Below are positions 1-9,201 of a DNA stretch of 64,000 nucleotides, in pieces. The notes beneath the pieces were generated by a model. That model was not told where the DNA came from. It did not search any database and was given only the letters and a program-made list of their open reading frames with translations. The stretch is from NCBI RefSeq assembly GCF_014041915.1, contig NZ_CP059472.1:248001-312000 (forward strand). The letters run 5' to 3'. Position numbers and translations under genes: made by a program. The DNA comes from Marnyiella aurantia (lineage in GTDB: Bacteria > Bacteroidota > Bacteroidia > Flavobacteriales > Weeksellaceae). The stretch's first letter is position 1. Each line of letters begins with the position of its first letter.

Positions 1-2
1 AG

Positions 3-377
3 ATTAACCCATTGGATATCAAGCCCTATCAGATTGAAGGTATGGGTAAGAATCTGCTCCCTTCGGCATTGCTGTTTGATCAGATTGACCAGTTTGTTAA
101 GGTTAACGACGAAATGTCGGCCTACCGGACAAGAGAGATCGCCTTAAAAGAGGCTATTATGGGTGGTTACACGTGTGGTGCCGTAACCCAGGGACTTATT
201 CAGTATGCAGCAGCAAATAATTTCGGTCCTGACGATTTGGTAGTCCTTATCTTCCCGGATCATGGGTCCAGATATATCACCAAGGTGTACAGTGATGAGT
301 GGATGGCTCAACAGGGATTCGTGAACAACTGCGTGCACAATTACGACGAGGTTTTCAAAACCGAATACATCAAATAA
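3..377 (+). CDS. PLP-dependent cysteine synthase / cystathionine beta-synthase family, C-terminal part (5' cut by window)
   Basis: The reading frame is open from base 3 and lacks its N-terminal two thirds because the window begins inside the gene. The visible 124 residues match the C-terminal end of fold-type II PLP enzymes that make cysteine or cystathionine. Recognisable stretches are the IEGMGK segment, GGYTCGAVTQG (the small-domain glycine-rich region) and FPDHGSRYITKVYSDEW, which corresponds to the conserved FPDxGxRYLxxxxxDxW end of the family. The catalytic lysine would lie upstream of the window. No CBS regulatory domain follows, so this is a short cytosolic type. O-acetylserine sulfhydrylase and CBS cannot be told apart from this piece. 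A strong hairpin terminator follows 16 bp after the stop. Confidence 0.82.
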   Translation: MNPLDIKPYQIEGMGKNLLPSALLFDQIDQFVKVNDEMSAYRTREIALKEAIMGGYTCGAVTQGLIQYAAANNFGPDDLVVLIFPDHGSRYITKVYSDEWMAQQGFVNNCVHNYDEVFKTEYIK

Positions 378-393
378 AACATCTCTTTTATAC

Positions 394-425
394 AGCCTTT
401 TGCCTTGTGCAAAAGGCTTTTTTTT
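394..425 (+). terminator. Rho-independent terminator of the cysteine synthase gene
   Basis: A perfect 10-bp stem (AGCCTTTTGC at 394-403 pairing with 409-418) with a 5-nt loop is followed by a run of T to 425. It separates the cysteine synthase gene from spt. Confidence 0.9.
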
Positions 426-440
426 ACGTTGCATTTTAGC

Positions 441-448
441 TAACTTTG
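441..448 (+). promoter_or_regulatory. Bacteroidetes-type -7 element of spt
   Basis: TAACTTTG fits the Flavobacteriia -7 consensus TAnnTTTG and lies 32 bp before the spt start codon. No TTG at the usual -33 spacing is seen, because that position falls in the upstream terminator T-run. Confidence 0.5.
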
Positions 449-480
449 CAGCCAATATTTTTACAATAAACCCAAATTAA

Positions 481-1755
481 ATGGTAGATATTTTTGAACG
501 GATCAAACAGAATCCCGGACCACTGGGACAGTTTGCAGATTACGCAGAAGGTTATTTTGTATTTCCTAAACTGGAAGGACCTATAGGACCCCGTATGCAG
601 TTTCAGGGACGTGAGGTTGTTTTTTGGAGTGCCAATGACTACCTGGGACTCTGCAACCACCCTGAAGTTCTGGAAGCCGATGCAAAAGCAGCTGCAGAAT
701 ATGGAATGTTTTATCCGATGGGTGCCCGTGCAATGTCCGGCGAGACTGCCCAACACCAGCAACTGGAAAACGAACTGGCTGAATTTGTTGAAAAAGAAGC
801 TGCCTACCTGCTGAACTTCGGGTATCAGGGAATGGTTTCCACAATTGATGCCTTGGTTTCCCGTCATGATGTAATTGTTTATGATGCAGATTCTCACGCC
901 TGTATAGTAGACGGTGTGCGTTTGCATATGGGTAAAAGTTTTACCTTCAAGCATAACGACATGGCCAGTCTGGAGAAAAACCTGGCACGTGCCACCAAAG
1001 TAGCCGAGGAAAACGGTGGTGGAATCCTGGTGATTACCGAAGGTGTTTTCGGGATGCGCGGTATGCAGGGTAAAATTAAAGAAATTTGCGACCTTAAATC
1101 CAAGTTCAACTTCCGTCTTTTGGTTGATGATGCCCATGGTTTCGGTACATTAGGTAAAACAGGTGCCGGTGCCGGTGAAGAACAGGGCTGCCAGGACCAG
1201 ATCGATATTTACTTCTCCACTTTTGCCAAATCAATGGCAGGATTCGGAGCATTTATTGCGGGCGACAAAGAGATCATCAGAATACTGAAATATAACCTCC
1301 GTTCTCAGGTTTTTGCAAAATCTTTGACAATGCCTATGGTAATCGGTGGGTTGAAAAGGTTGGAACTTTTGCGCACCAGACCTGAGATTAAGGAGAAACT
1401 TTGGGAAAATGTGAACAAGCTGCAAAATGGTCTGGCTGAACGAGGCTTTAACCTGGGTAATACCAATACCTGCGTTACGCCGGTGATGATGCAGGGATCC
1501 ACAGTAGAAGCTACCATGCTTGTGAAGGACCTTCGTGAAAACTACGGTATCTTTACTTCAGTGGTGATCTATCCGGTGATACCAAAAGGAATGATCCTGC
1601 TGAGACTTATTCCAACCGCATCGCACACAGATGCTGAAATCAACGAAACACTGGATGCATTTGATGCGATCCATGACAAATTGACTTCCGGTGTGTATAA
1701 AGAACAGGAGAAGAAACTACTGGAGGAACAGGGTTTGTCTTTTAAAGCAGATTAG
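481..1755 (+). CDS. spt: Serine palmitoyltransferase-like alpha-oxoamine synthase (aminotransferase class I/II)
   Basis: The predicted cytosolic 424-residue PLP enzyme condenses L-serine with an acyl-CoA to start sphingolipid synthesis. Visible hallmarks are FWSANDYLGLCNHP near residue 48, DADSHACIVDG with the PLP-stacking histidine at 139, LVDDAHG at 214-220 with the PLP-binding Asp, and FSTFAKSMAGFG, whose Lys250 should form the Schiff base. The close relatives KBL and BioF share this fold. The long acidic C-terminus and Bacteroidetes context favour serine palmitoyltransferase, because these bacteria make sphingolipids. The ATG at 481 is the only sensible start: the leader is short and the -7 element sits at 441. 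A terminator at 1776 closes a single-gene unit. Confidence 0.82.
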   Translation: MVDIFERIKQNPGPLGQFADYAEGYFVFPKLEGPIGPRMQFQGREVVFWSANDYLGLCNHPEVLEADAKAAAEYGMFYPMGARAMSGETAQHQQLENELAEFVEKEAAYLLNFGYQGMVSTIDALVSRHDVIVYDADSHACIVDGVRLHMGKSFTFKHNDMASLEKNLARATKVAEENGGGILVITEGVFGMRGMQGKIKEICDLKSKFNFRLLVDDAHGFGTLGKTGAGAGEEQGCQDQIDIYFSTFAKSMAGFGAFIAGDKEIIRILKYNLRSQVFAKSLTMPMVIGGLKRLELLRTRPEIKEKLWENVNKLQNGLAERGFNLGNTNTCVTPVMMQGSTVEATMLVKDLRENYGIFTSVVIYPVIPKGMILLRLIPTASHTDAEINETLDAFDAIHDKLTSGVYKEQEKKLLEEQGLSFKAD

Positions 1756-1775
1756 TCCTCATAAAAAATTTATGG

Positions 1776-1807
1776 AACCGTCTTACACCCAGTAAGGCGG
1801 TTTTTTT
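1776..1807 (+). terminator. Rho-independent terminator of spt
   Basis: An 11-bp stem with one G-T wobble (AACCGTCTTAC at 1776-1786 against GTAAGGCGGTT) is followed by seven T, about 20 bp after the spt stop. Confidence 0.85.
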
Positions 1808-1913
1808 GGCTCTAAACCGGTCCGAAAACAAAGCGTATAAACTGATACAACCAGCGTATTGCTGATATCCTCTTTTTGGTATAACTTAGTTTGACCGTCA
1901 AAAACTTTTTACC

Positions 1914-3080
1914 ATGGCCGTATTTATCATCAGCAACCGGGAAATCTCTCAGGTTAAGGAAGGAACAAAAACCGTATCCAAATTCTGTTTCGAAAGCCAG
2001 ACAGGCACCTCCAGTTTCCGCATCGCCAAATTTATGGGCTTTAAGCCGCCATTGGCCGATGGCATAAGCAAGAAGGAATATAAAAATCTCCTGAAAACAC
2101 ATTCTGACAGTTCACATGAGATACTGTCTGATTACTTTGACTATGATTACCTACCGGTGAAGGAAGTTCTTCTGGAACTCAAACACAAAGGTAAGGCCTC
2201 ACAGGACAAACTGAACCGGTTACGCGGCAGCCAGCGGATGTTTTATGAGTTCTACAGTACCATGCTGGAAACAAAATCAGGTAAGCGAGGGGATCTGCTC
2301 GTGTTCATTCATGGGTATTCGTATACGTTCAGCGATGAGTTGGAAGCCATTGAAACCCTTAAACGACAGTACATTGACAATCCCGAATCACCGGTGCAGA
2401 ACCTGCTTTTGCTGAGCTGGCCGGGTTCAAAATCACTTTTTCCCTATACCTATATCGACGACAAGAGAAACTCTATAGACGCGGGAATGGTATTTTACAA
2501 GATGATGCTGAAATACAATGAATTCATCAAACAGGTGCTGGCCGATCCCGAACTCGATTTCTGTGGGCAGCGCATCCATCTGATGGCGCATTCCATGGGA
2601 AACCGGCTGCTGAGGAGCGCTTTAATCTGCATGAAAACCAGTGGTATTATGAAAGTCCTGGACCAGGTGCTTTTGCTGAACTCCGACATTTCAGTAAATT
2701 CATTTGACAAAGAAGATGAGTCACTTTACAAACTTACCAAACTGGCCAACCGGATTTCGGTATATATCCATAAAAGCGATGATGTTCTTTCCATCTCTAC
2801 CCTATCCAAAAACATCCTCTCGCCCAGACTTGGCAAATACGGACCGGTGGGCATAAAAAACCTGCCGGATAACGTAGTAATTGTAGACTGTTCGCACACT
2901 AGAAATGATCTTGGAAGCAAGCTGCAAGATATTGCAGACCACTGGGGTTATCTCACCAGTTCGGAGGTGCAGCGCGATATTTTTGCTACGCTGAGAGGCG
3001 AACACGAAGAACTTATAGCACACAGGAATCTACATAAAAAACACGACCGCTACTTTCAGATCGGCGAGAGTCAGGCATAA
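1914..3080 (+). CDS. Alpha/beta hydrolase of the DUF900 family
   Basis: The product is 388 residues and has the serine-hydrolase plan of DUF900 proteins. LLVFIHGYSYTF at about 128-139 supplies the oxyanion HG motif, LLLLSWPGS follows at about 164-172, and the nucleophile elbow AHSMGN at 225-230 places the catalytic Ser at 227. A late DCSHTRNDLG segment probably carries the acid/histidine part. There is no signal peptide, so it is probably cytosolic. The substrate is unknown; family members are generally annotated only as esterase or lipase-like hydrolases. The gene stands alone between the spt terminator and the convergent atpDC terminator. Confidence 0.75.
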   Translation: MAVFIISNREISQVKEGTKTVSKFCFESQTGTSSFRIAKFMGFKPPLADGISKKEYKNLLKTHSDSSHEILSDYFDYDYLPVKEVLLELKHKGKASQDKLNRLRGSQRMFYEFYSTMLETKSGKRGDLLVFIHGYSYTFSDELEAIETLKRQYIDNPESPVQNLLLLSWPGSKSLFPYTYIDDKRNSIDAGMVFYKMMLKYNEFIKQVLADPELDFCGQRIHLMAHSMGNRLLRSALICMKTSGIMKVLDQVLLLNSDISVNSFDKEDESLYKLTKLANRISVYIHKSDDVLSISTLSKNILSPRLGKYGPVGIKNLPDNVVIVDCSHTRNDLGSKLQDIADHWGYLTSSEVQRDIFATLRGEHEELIAHRNLHKKHDRYFQIGESQA

Positions 3081-3116
3081 AAAAAGCTCCATTTCTGGAG
3101 CTTCTGTTTTATTCGG
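3078..3116. terminator. Bidirectional terminator between DUF900 hydrolase and atpC
   Basis: The stem AGCTCC (3085-3090) / GGAGCT (3097-3102) has a seven-A tract on the left and a T-rich tract on the right. It can end the plus-strand hydrolase and, with the better U-run, the minus-strand atpD-atpC unit. Confidence 0.75.
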
Positions 3117-3129
3117 ATTCAGGATTCAG

Positions 3130-3411
3130 TCATTCTGCTAGAATGATGCCCTGGTTATTGTTGAATTCAATAACCCCGCTCTTCACTTTGAAAGAGTAAA
3201 CGTTCTCCTTTTCGTTCTCGCGAACAAATTTCTCCGCATACTTTTCTCCGATGGAATCTGTAAAGATTCTGATCTTTCCGTTTATCAGAGAGGCAACAAT
3301 GGCAGCATGGTCCTTCTTGATATGGAAATCACCGTTCTTTCCGGGAAGCAAAACGGATTTCACTTCGCCTTCAAAGACTACAAATTCCGGAGTTAAAATT
3401 TTTATGTTCAT
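3130..3411 (-). CDS. atpC: F1-ATP synthase subunit epsilon
   Basis: This 93-residue protein starts MNIKILTPEFVVFEGEVKSV and contains PGKNGDFHIKKDHAAIVASL, the beta-sandwich core of epsilon subunits. It couples gamma rotation to catalysis in the F1 sector at the cytoplasmic membrane. It ends right after the N-terminal domain and lacks the C-terminal helical hairpin used for inhibition in Escherichia coli; this short form is usual in Bacteroidetes. It lies 76 bp downstream of atpD. The other atp genes are not here, which fits the split atp arrangement common in this phylum. Confidence 0.93.
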   Translation of the reverse strand: MNIKILTPEFVVFEGEVKSVLLPGKNGDFHIKKDHAAIVASLINGKIRIFTDSIGEKYAEKFVRENEKENVYSFKVKSGVIEFNNNQGIILAE

Positions 3412-3427
3412 GTCAATCTAGATTTGA

Positions 3428-3451
3428 AGATTTCAGATTTCAGATTTCAGA
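3428..3451. repeat. AGATTTC heptamer tandem repeat between atpD and atpC
   Basis: Three full copies plus a 3-nt partial copy of AGATTTC stand in the 76-bp spacer (3412-3487). They are followed by a degenerate stretch made of similar GATCTGA and TATCTTGTGTCTGA words. It is transcribed within the atpDC unit. Function unknown. Confidence 0.7.
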
Positions 3452-3487
3452 AAGTCTAAGGTCTGAGATCTGATATCTTGTGTCTGA

Positions 3488-5077
<1,590 letters not shown>

Positions 5078-5098
5078 CAACACTTAAATTTCACCCTT

Positions 5099-6019
5099 TT
5101 GAATATCGTCCGAAACTTATATGAATACCAGGAAAAAACACCGCTGGCACTGTCTATAGGTATGTTCGACGGGGTGCACCGCGGCCATCAGACCATCATA
5201 AACCAGCTCAATACTATTGGACATGAAAAGGGTTTGCAGTCGGCCATCCTCACCTTTTGGCCGCATCCGCGTACGGTATTCAACCCGAAGGATGACCTGA
5301 AACTGCTGAACACCATCGACGAGAAGATCTATCTACTTGAAAAGAACGGTGTGGAGCATCTTTTCCTGAAAGAATTTGACGAACATTTCCGCAATCTCAG
5401 CGGTGCCGAATTTGTAAAGCAAATCCTTGTAGAAAAGCTGAATGTAAAGCATCTGATCATTGGTCACGACCATACCTTCGGCAAGAACAAAAGCGGTGAT
5501 TTTAATCTCTTGAAGGAAATGTCTGCCGAATGTGGCTTTGAAGTCCAGCAGGTGCAAGCTGTGAATTACCACGCCAAAAACATCAGTTCCACCCAGATCA
5601 GAAATGCACTGGCGGCGGGTAATGTAACGGAGGCCAACGATATGCTCGGCTATGTATTTTCGGTCTCAGGAACAGTGGTCAATGGAAGAAAGATAGGACG
5701 TACCATCGGTTATCCTACGGCAAATATTGAGACCGATCCCTTAAAGCTTTTGCCAAAAAAAGGTGCTTATATCGTGGAAGTCTTTGTAAAAAACCAAAAA
5801 TACAAAGGAATGCTGAGCATCGGCACCAACCCTACCGTCAACGGCACTTCCCTGTCCACCGAAGTTTATATCCTGGATTTTAATGAGGATATCTACGGTG
5901 AAGAAATTTCAGTGAACTTCCGTTCCTTTCTGCACGATGAAATTAAGTTTGAATCCCTGGAAAAGCTGATTGAAAGACTGGATGAGGATAAGCTACTGAC
6001 TGAAAAATTCACTTTTTAA
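5099..6019 (+). CDS. ribF: Bifunctional riboflavin kinase / FAD synthetase
   Basis: The enzyme phosphorylates riboflavin to FMN and adenylates FMN to FAD in the cytosol. The N-terminal nucleotidyltransferase half shows SIGMFDGVHRGHQ at about 19-31 and GHDHTFGKNKSGDF near 119. The C-terminal flavokinase half shows GRTIGYPTANI and the NPTVNG stretch. The open frame reaches back to 5012, but the promoter -7 element at 5070 rules out that start. TTG at 5099 gives a 306-residue protein of normal family length and is the likely initiator. The gene overlaps the convergent MmcQ-type gene by 4 bp. Confidence 0.9.
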   Translation: MNIVRNLYEYQEKTPLALSIGMFDGVHRGHQTIINQLNTIGHEKGLQSAILTFWPHPRTVFNPKDDLKLLNTIDEKIYLLEKNGVEHLFLKEFDEHFRNLSGAEFVKQILVEKLNVKHLIIGHDHTFGKNKSGDFNLLKEMSAECGFEVQQVQAVNYHAKNISSTQIRNALAAGNVTEANDMLGYVFSVSGTVVNGRKIGRTIGYPTANIETDPLKLLPKKGAYIVEVFVKNQKYKGMLSIGTNPTVNGTSLSTEVYILDFNEDIYGEEISVNFRSFLHDEIKFESLEKLIERLDEDKLLTEKFTF

Positions 6020-6369
6020 GATCCCTGTACCTCTGTCTGCTTTTTCTTTGTCAATGATTTAAAGATAAGTTCATACGACTGATCGATCAACTGTAGGATC
6101 AATTCCTTTTTCAGGCCTTCGCACACCACCGAGTTCCAGTGAGTCTTGTTCATGTGGTACGCACCCGTAATCTGAGGATGCTGGGCTCGCAGATCGGCGC
6201 TCCATTCCGGGTCGGTTTTTACGGAAATAGTCAGTGGCTGCTGCTCCAGCGGGATCAGGAGGAACATTTTGCCGCCTACTTTAAGCACCAAAGTCTCCTT
6301 ATCGAAGGGGAATGTTTCTTTCACTCCTTTTTTGGCATTACAATATGCCAGTATTTCGTCAATTTCCAT
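6016..6369 (-). CDS. MmcQ/YjbR family protein (double-wing DNA-binding-like fold)
   Basis: This 117-residue protein has the features of the MmcQ/YjbR (DUF419) family: an N-terminal MEIDEILAYCNAKKGVKET, then FPFDKETLVLKVGGKMF, the LTISVKTDPEWSADLR strand region, the AYHMNKTHWNSV segment and a C-terminal helix. Members are small cytosolic proteins of unclear function with a CyaY-like or double-wing fold. The ORF is open to 6483, but family alignment supports the start at 6369. The stop overlaps the ribF stop by convergent genes sharing TTAA. No terminator is visible there. Confidence 0.75.
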   Translation of the reverse strand: MEIDEILAYCNAKKGVKETFPFDKETLVLKVGGKMFLLIPLEQQPLTISVKTDPEWSADLRAQHPQITGAYHMNKTHWNSVVCEGLKKELILQLIDQSYELIFKSLTKKKQTEVQGS

Positions 6370-6448
6370 AATGTGGTCTTGCACATCAATATTAATTAAA
6401 ATTCCGTAAATTTCAGTCATAAGAACTAAGAACTGCAGATCAGAATTT

Positions 6449-7105
6449 ATGAAAGCACTCATTATAGGAGCCACCGGCGCCACCGGAAAAGATTTGGTAA
6501 ATCAACTGCTGCAGGACAGCGAATTCACTCGGGTGGTTGTTTTTGTGAGAAAACCCCTGACACTCCAGCATCCAAAACTTAGCGTACATATTGTCGATTT
6601 TGATAAACCAAACGAATGGAAAGATCTGGTGAAGGGCGATGTCGCCTTTTCCTGTATGGGTACCACACTGAAGGACGCTGGCAGCAAAGAGGCGCAGCGC
6701 AAAGTGGATTATGATTACCAACTGAACTTTGCCAAAAGCGCGAAAGAAAACGGTGTGGACGATTTTATTCTGGTGTCTGCCTATGGCGCGAGCCCAAAAT
6801 CAAAGATCTTTTATTCCCGAATGAAGGGTGAGCTGGAGGAGGAAATAAAAAAGCTGCATTTCAATAAACTGACCATCTTCAGCCCCGGCATGCTGGACCG
6901 ACATGATTCGGAACGTACAGGCGAAGTGCTGGGCGGCAAGATCATTAAATTTGCCAATAAACTGGGCATCCTGGAACAGCAGAAACCTTTGCCAACTCCC
7001 GTGCTGGCTAAAGCTATGATCAATGCGGCACGGATAAAATCCAACGGTTATTCCAAGATCAAACTGGGCAATATTTTCAGTTTTGCAGCAAAAAAGAACG
7101 GCTGA
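6449..7105 (+). CDS. NAD(P)-binding atypical short-chain dehydrogenase (NmrA/HTATIP2-like)
   Basis: The 218-residue protein starts with the Rossmann glycine motif GATGATGKDL at 7-16. It has DVAFSCMGTTLKDAGSK after the second beta unit and FILVSAYGASPKSKIFYSRMKGELE, in which Tyr and Lys follow the atypical-SDR pattern YxxxKxxxE. Such proteins bind NAD(P)H and may act as oxidoreductases or redox sensors; the substrate is not evident. It is likely cytosolic. It runs divergently from the MmcQ gene, and its stop codon TGA lies in the loop of the hairpin that ends the convergent peroxidase gene. Confidence 0.75.
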   Translation: MKALIIGATGATGKDLVNQLLQDSEFTRVVVFVRKPLTLQHPKLSVHIVDFDKPNEWKDLVKGDVAFSCMGTTLKDAGSKEAQRKVDYDYQLNFAKSAKENGVDDFILVSAYGASPKSKIFYSRMKGELEEEIKKLHFNKLTIFSPGMLDRHDSERTGEVLGGKIIKFANKLGILEQQKPLPTPVLAKAMINAARIKSNGYSKIKLGNIFSFAAKKNG

Positions 7106-7114
7106 TTGCCGTTC
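7091..7114 (-). terminator. Terminator of the glutathione peroxidase gene, overlapping the SDR stop codon
   Basis: GAACGGC (7096-7102) pairs with GCCGTTC (7108-7114). On the minus strand the hairpin is followed by a U-run from the plus-strand A tract at 7090-7095. The loop holds the TGA stop of the plus-strand SDR gene. Confidence 0.65.
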
Positions 7115-7120
7115 TGTGTA

Positions 7121-7690
7121 TTATTTAAGGTGCTTTGTAATGGCGCCGTCGGTTGGTTTGGTTGTACTGATGTACGAATCTATAAGCTTACCGTTTTCAT
7201 CAACAAGAAACTTCGTGAAGTTCCAAAGGATGGTGGTGTTTTTTACACCGTTCAGTTCTTTTTGGGTCAGGAACTGGAATAATGGCGCGGCATCATCTCC
7301 TTTTACTGAAACCTTAGCCGCCATCGGAAAGGTAACCCCGAAGTTTTTCTGGCAAAAGGCACCTATTTCTTCGTTTGTTCCCGGTTCCTGTCCGCCGAAA
7401 TTATTGGCCGGGAACCCTATCACCACCAGCTTATCCTTGTAAGTGTTTGAAAGTTCTTCCAGATCAGCATACTGTGAGGTGAATCCACATTCTGAAGCCG
7501 TGTTGACAATCAGGATTTTCTTGCCCTTATAATCGGCGAGATCAATCTGTCCGCCGTCCAGGCTTTCCACTTTGTAATCGTATATACTTTTCATAGCATT
7601 TGATGTTTCCGGTGACTGTTCCTTTTTCATATTGGTGCAGCTCTGCAAAAACGCACCTGTAGCGAGAAGGAAGATGAATATTTTTTTCAT
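7121..7690 (-). CDS. Glutathione peroxidase-like thiol peroxidase, predicted lipoprotein
   Basis: The 189-residue precursor starts with a lipoprotein signal whose lipobox FLQSC puts the lipidated Cys at 18, so the mature protein is probably anchored in the envelope. The catalytic domain shows NTASECGFTSQY with the peroxidatic Cys at 68 (cysteine, not selenocysteine), FPANNFGGQEPG at 93-104 and WNFTKFLVD with the Trp and Asn of the catalytic tetrad. It would reduce peroxides, probably with thioredoxin-like donors, as in most bacterial Cys-type members. The 11-bp spacing to the upstream LolA-like gene suggests one transcript driven from the -7 element at 8385. Confidence 0.88.
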   Translation of the reverse strand: MKKIFIFLLATGAFLQSCTNMKKEQSPETSNAMKSIYDYKVESLDGGQIDLADYKGKKILIVNTASECGFTSQYADLEELSNTYKDKLVVIGFPANNFGGQEPGTNEEIGAFCQKNFGVTFPMAAKVSVKGDDAAPLFQFLTQKELNGVKNTTILWNFTKFLVDENGKLIDSYISTTKPTDGAITKHLK

Positions 7691-7701
7691 GATTAATTGT
7701 G

Positions 7702-8364
7702 TCAGAATTTAAAAGTGTTGTCCGGGAAGACTTTGTTTGTCTCAATTTTATTGATCAGGATCACATAATCGCTGTCCTTTTTTGCGGATGAAGATTCAAT
7801 CCTGAAAGGCATCATCAGACTGCCGATTTTCTTATAATCGCTGTACACCAGGCTTTCGTCTTTCTTCACTTCCTTCAGCAACTGGTAATTTTTTGTATCG
7901 AAATAATACAGGGAGGTATTTACATTTTTGGTAAGTTCTACTTTGTGGCAATAGATGTTACCCACTTTCTCCTTTCCAAGATATTTCGCCTCAAAACCTT
8001 TGCTTTCCCAGTCTATGAAATCATTGTCGAAGCTTGCAGCCATATAATTCGGATACTCCTGGAGTTTGTTATTGGCGTAATTCATGGCGTACCCTTTTTT
8101 ACCGTCGTACCCTTCAATTGCGGTTTCTTTCTTTCCGACTATTATAGAAGTCTTTGTAAGATTAGGTCGCTGCTGGTAAATTTTAATAGGGTATTCGTCA
8201 TTAATTCCGAGGGTTACTCTGCCCTGAAGCATTACGGTATTCAGGAGTTTCCAGTTGGTCAGCCCGCCTGTCAGTTCTATATTTTTGTCAATGATCTCCT
8301 TTGCGGTTTGTGCCGATACCATTCCGCACACCATTACCATCAGCACTACAATTATCTTTCTCAT
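7702..8364 (-). CDS. Exported LolA-like / outer-membrane lipoprotein-sorting family protein
   Basis: The 220-residue protein has a Sec signal peptide ending around VSAQ (residues 1-19). A mature part follows with AKEIIDKNIELTGG, then alternating short strands such as VMLQGRVTLG and KGYAMNYANNKL, and a LYYFDTKNYQLLKEVKK stretch. This beta-rich pattern resembles the periplasmic LolA/LppX-like half-barrels that bind lipids or lipoproteins. No lipobox is seen. The exact ligand is unknown. It probably heads a two-gene unit with the peroxidase gene. Assignment is by fold pattern only. Confidence 0.55.
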   Translation of the reverse strand: MRKIIVVLMVMVCGMVSAQTAKEIIDKNIELTGGLTNWKLLNTVMLQGRVTLGINDEYPIKIYQQRPNLTKTSIIVGKKETAIEGYDGKKGYAMNYANNKLQEYPNYMAASFDNDFIDWESKGFEAKYLGKEKVGNIYCHKVELTKNVNTSLYYFDTKNYQLLKEVKKDESLVYSDYKKIGSLMMPFRIESSSAKKDSDYVILINKIETNKVFPDNTFKF

Positions 8365-8384
8365 TCAGTCAGTCAAATATTTTT

Positions 8385-8392
8385 CAAATATA
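8385..8392 (-). promoter_or_regulatory. -7 element for the LolA-like / peroxidase unit
   Basis: CAAATATA on the plus strand reads TATATTTG on the minus strand, a perfect TAnnTTTG, 21 bp upstream of the start codon at 8364. No TTG is found at -33. Confidence 0.5.
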
Positions 8393-8401
8393 TACTATTA
8401 T

Positions 8402-9145
8402 TTATTCACCGATCTGCTGGCTTTTCAGGATTAGTTTGGCCTTTTCAAGATCTTCGGGAACATCAATTCCAACGCCTATAAAATCAGTTTCAATCATTTT
8501 GATCTTCATGCCATGTTCCAGGTAGCGTATGCACTCTATTTTCTCGGCAGATTCCAGCGGACTAATGGGCAAACGTGCAAACTGAAGCAGCGCCGACTTT
8601 CTGAAGGCATAAACGCCGATATGCTTATAATATTCTGTGGCGAAAGATCTTTCGCGCGCATACGGAATGACAGACCTGCTGAAATACATTGCAAATCCGT
8701 TCAGGTCGGTTATAACTTTTACATTATTCGGATTCTCAATTTCCTCCGTGTCCGAAAGTCTGATTTTCAGTGACGCAAGTGAAATCTGGTACAGCGGGTC
8801 ATTTTTAAATACGTCAATGAGCTGTTTTAAAGGTTCAAGTTTAAGGAAAGGCTCATCGCCCTGAACATTGACTACAATATCACAGTCTATATTCTGAACA
8901 GCCTCTGCAATACGGTCACTGCCTGTTTCGTGCATGCCCGTTATCACCGCCTTACCACCAATTGCTGATATTTCGTTATAAATGATTTCTGAATCAGTAG
9001 CCACAAAAACTTCATCAAAAAGACCGGTGGAAATTACATTTCCGTAGGTGGTAGAAATCACAGTTTTGTCGCCCAGCAACTGCATCAGTTTTCCGGGAAA
9101 GCGGCTGGCTTCATAGCGGGCGGGTATTACGGCAATAATTTTCAT
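8402..9145 (-). CDS. kdsB: 3-deoxy-manno-octulosonate cytidylyltransferase (CMP-KDO synthetase)
   Basis: The enzyme activates KDO with CTP for lipopolysaccharide core assembly. The 247 residues begin [19 protein letters not shown], the nucleotide-binding signature of the family. Further on are [15 protein letters not shown], which carries the metal-binding Asp region, and [19 protein letters not shown] near the C-terminal third. It is cytosolic. It lies 56 bp after the phosphohexomutase gene on the same strand, so the two sugar-activation genes may be co-transcribed. Confidence 0.95.
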   Translation of the reverse strand: MKIIAVIPARYEASRFPGKLMQLLGDKTVISTTYGNVISTGLFDEVFVATDSEIIYNEISAIGGKAVITGMHETGSDRIAEAVQNIDCDIVVNVQGDEPFLKLEPLKQLIDVFKNDPLYQISLASLKIRLSDTEEIENPNNVKVITDLNGFAMYFSRSVIPYARERSFATEYYKHIGVYAFRKSALLQFARLPISPLESAEKIECIRYLEHGMKIKMIETDFIGVGIDVPEDLEKAKLILKSQQIGE

Positions 9146-9201
9146 CAGGGTAAACTTTTAACGTTAAGTTTTATATTTTTTCTGTGCCGTGGTTCATTCA
9201 C

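Noticed and set aside
436-1137. 233-residue open frame on the minus strand inside spt
   Set aside because: It lies fully opposite a well-supported PLP enzyme and shows no family motif; it is an antisense shadow frame.
3428-3451. Short CRISPR-like repeat
   Set aside because: The 7-nt units are directly adjacent with no spacers; this is a simple tandem repeat.
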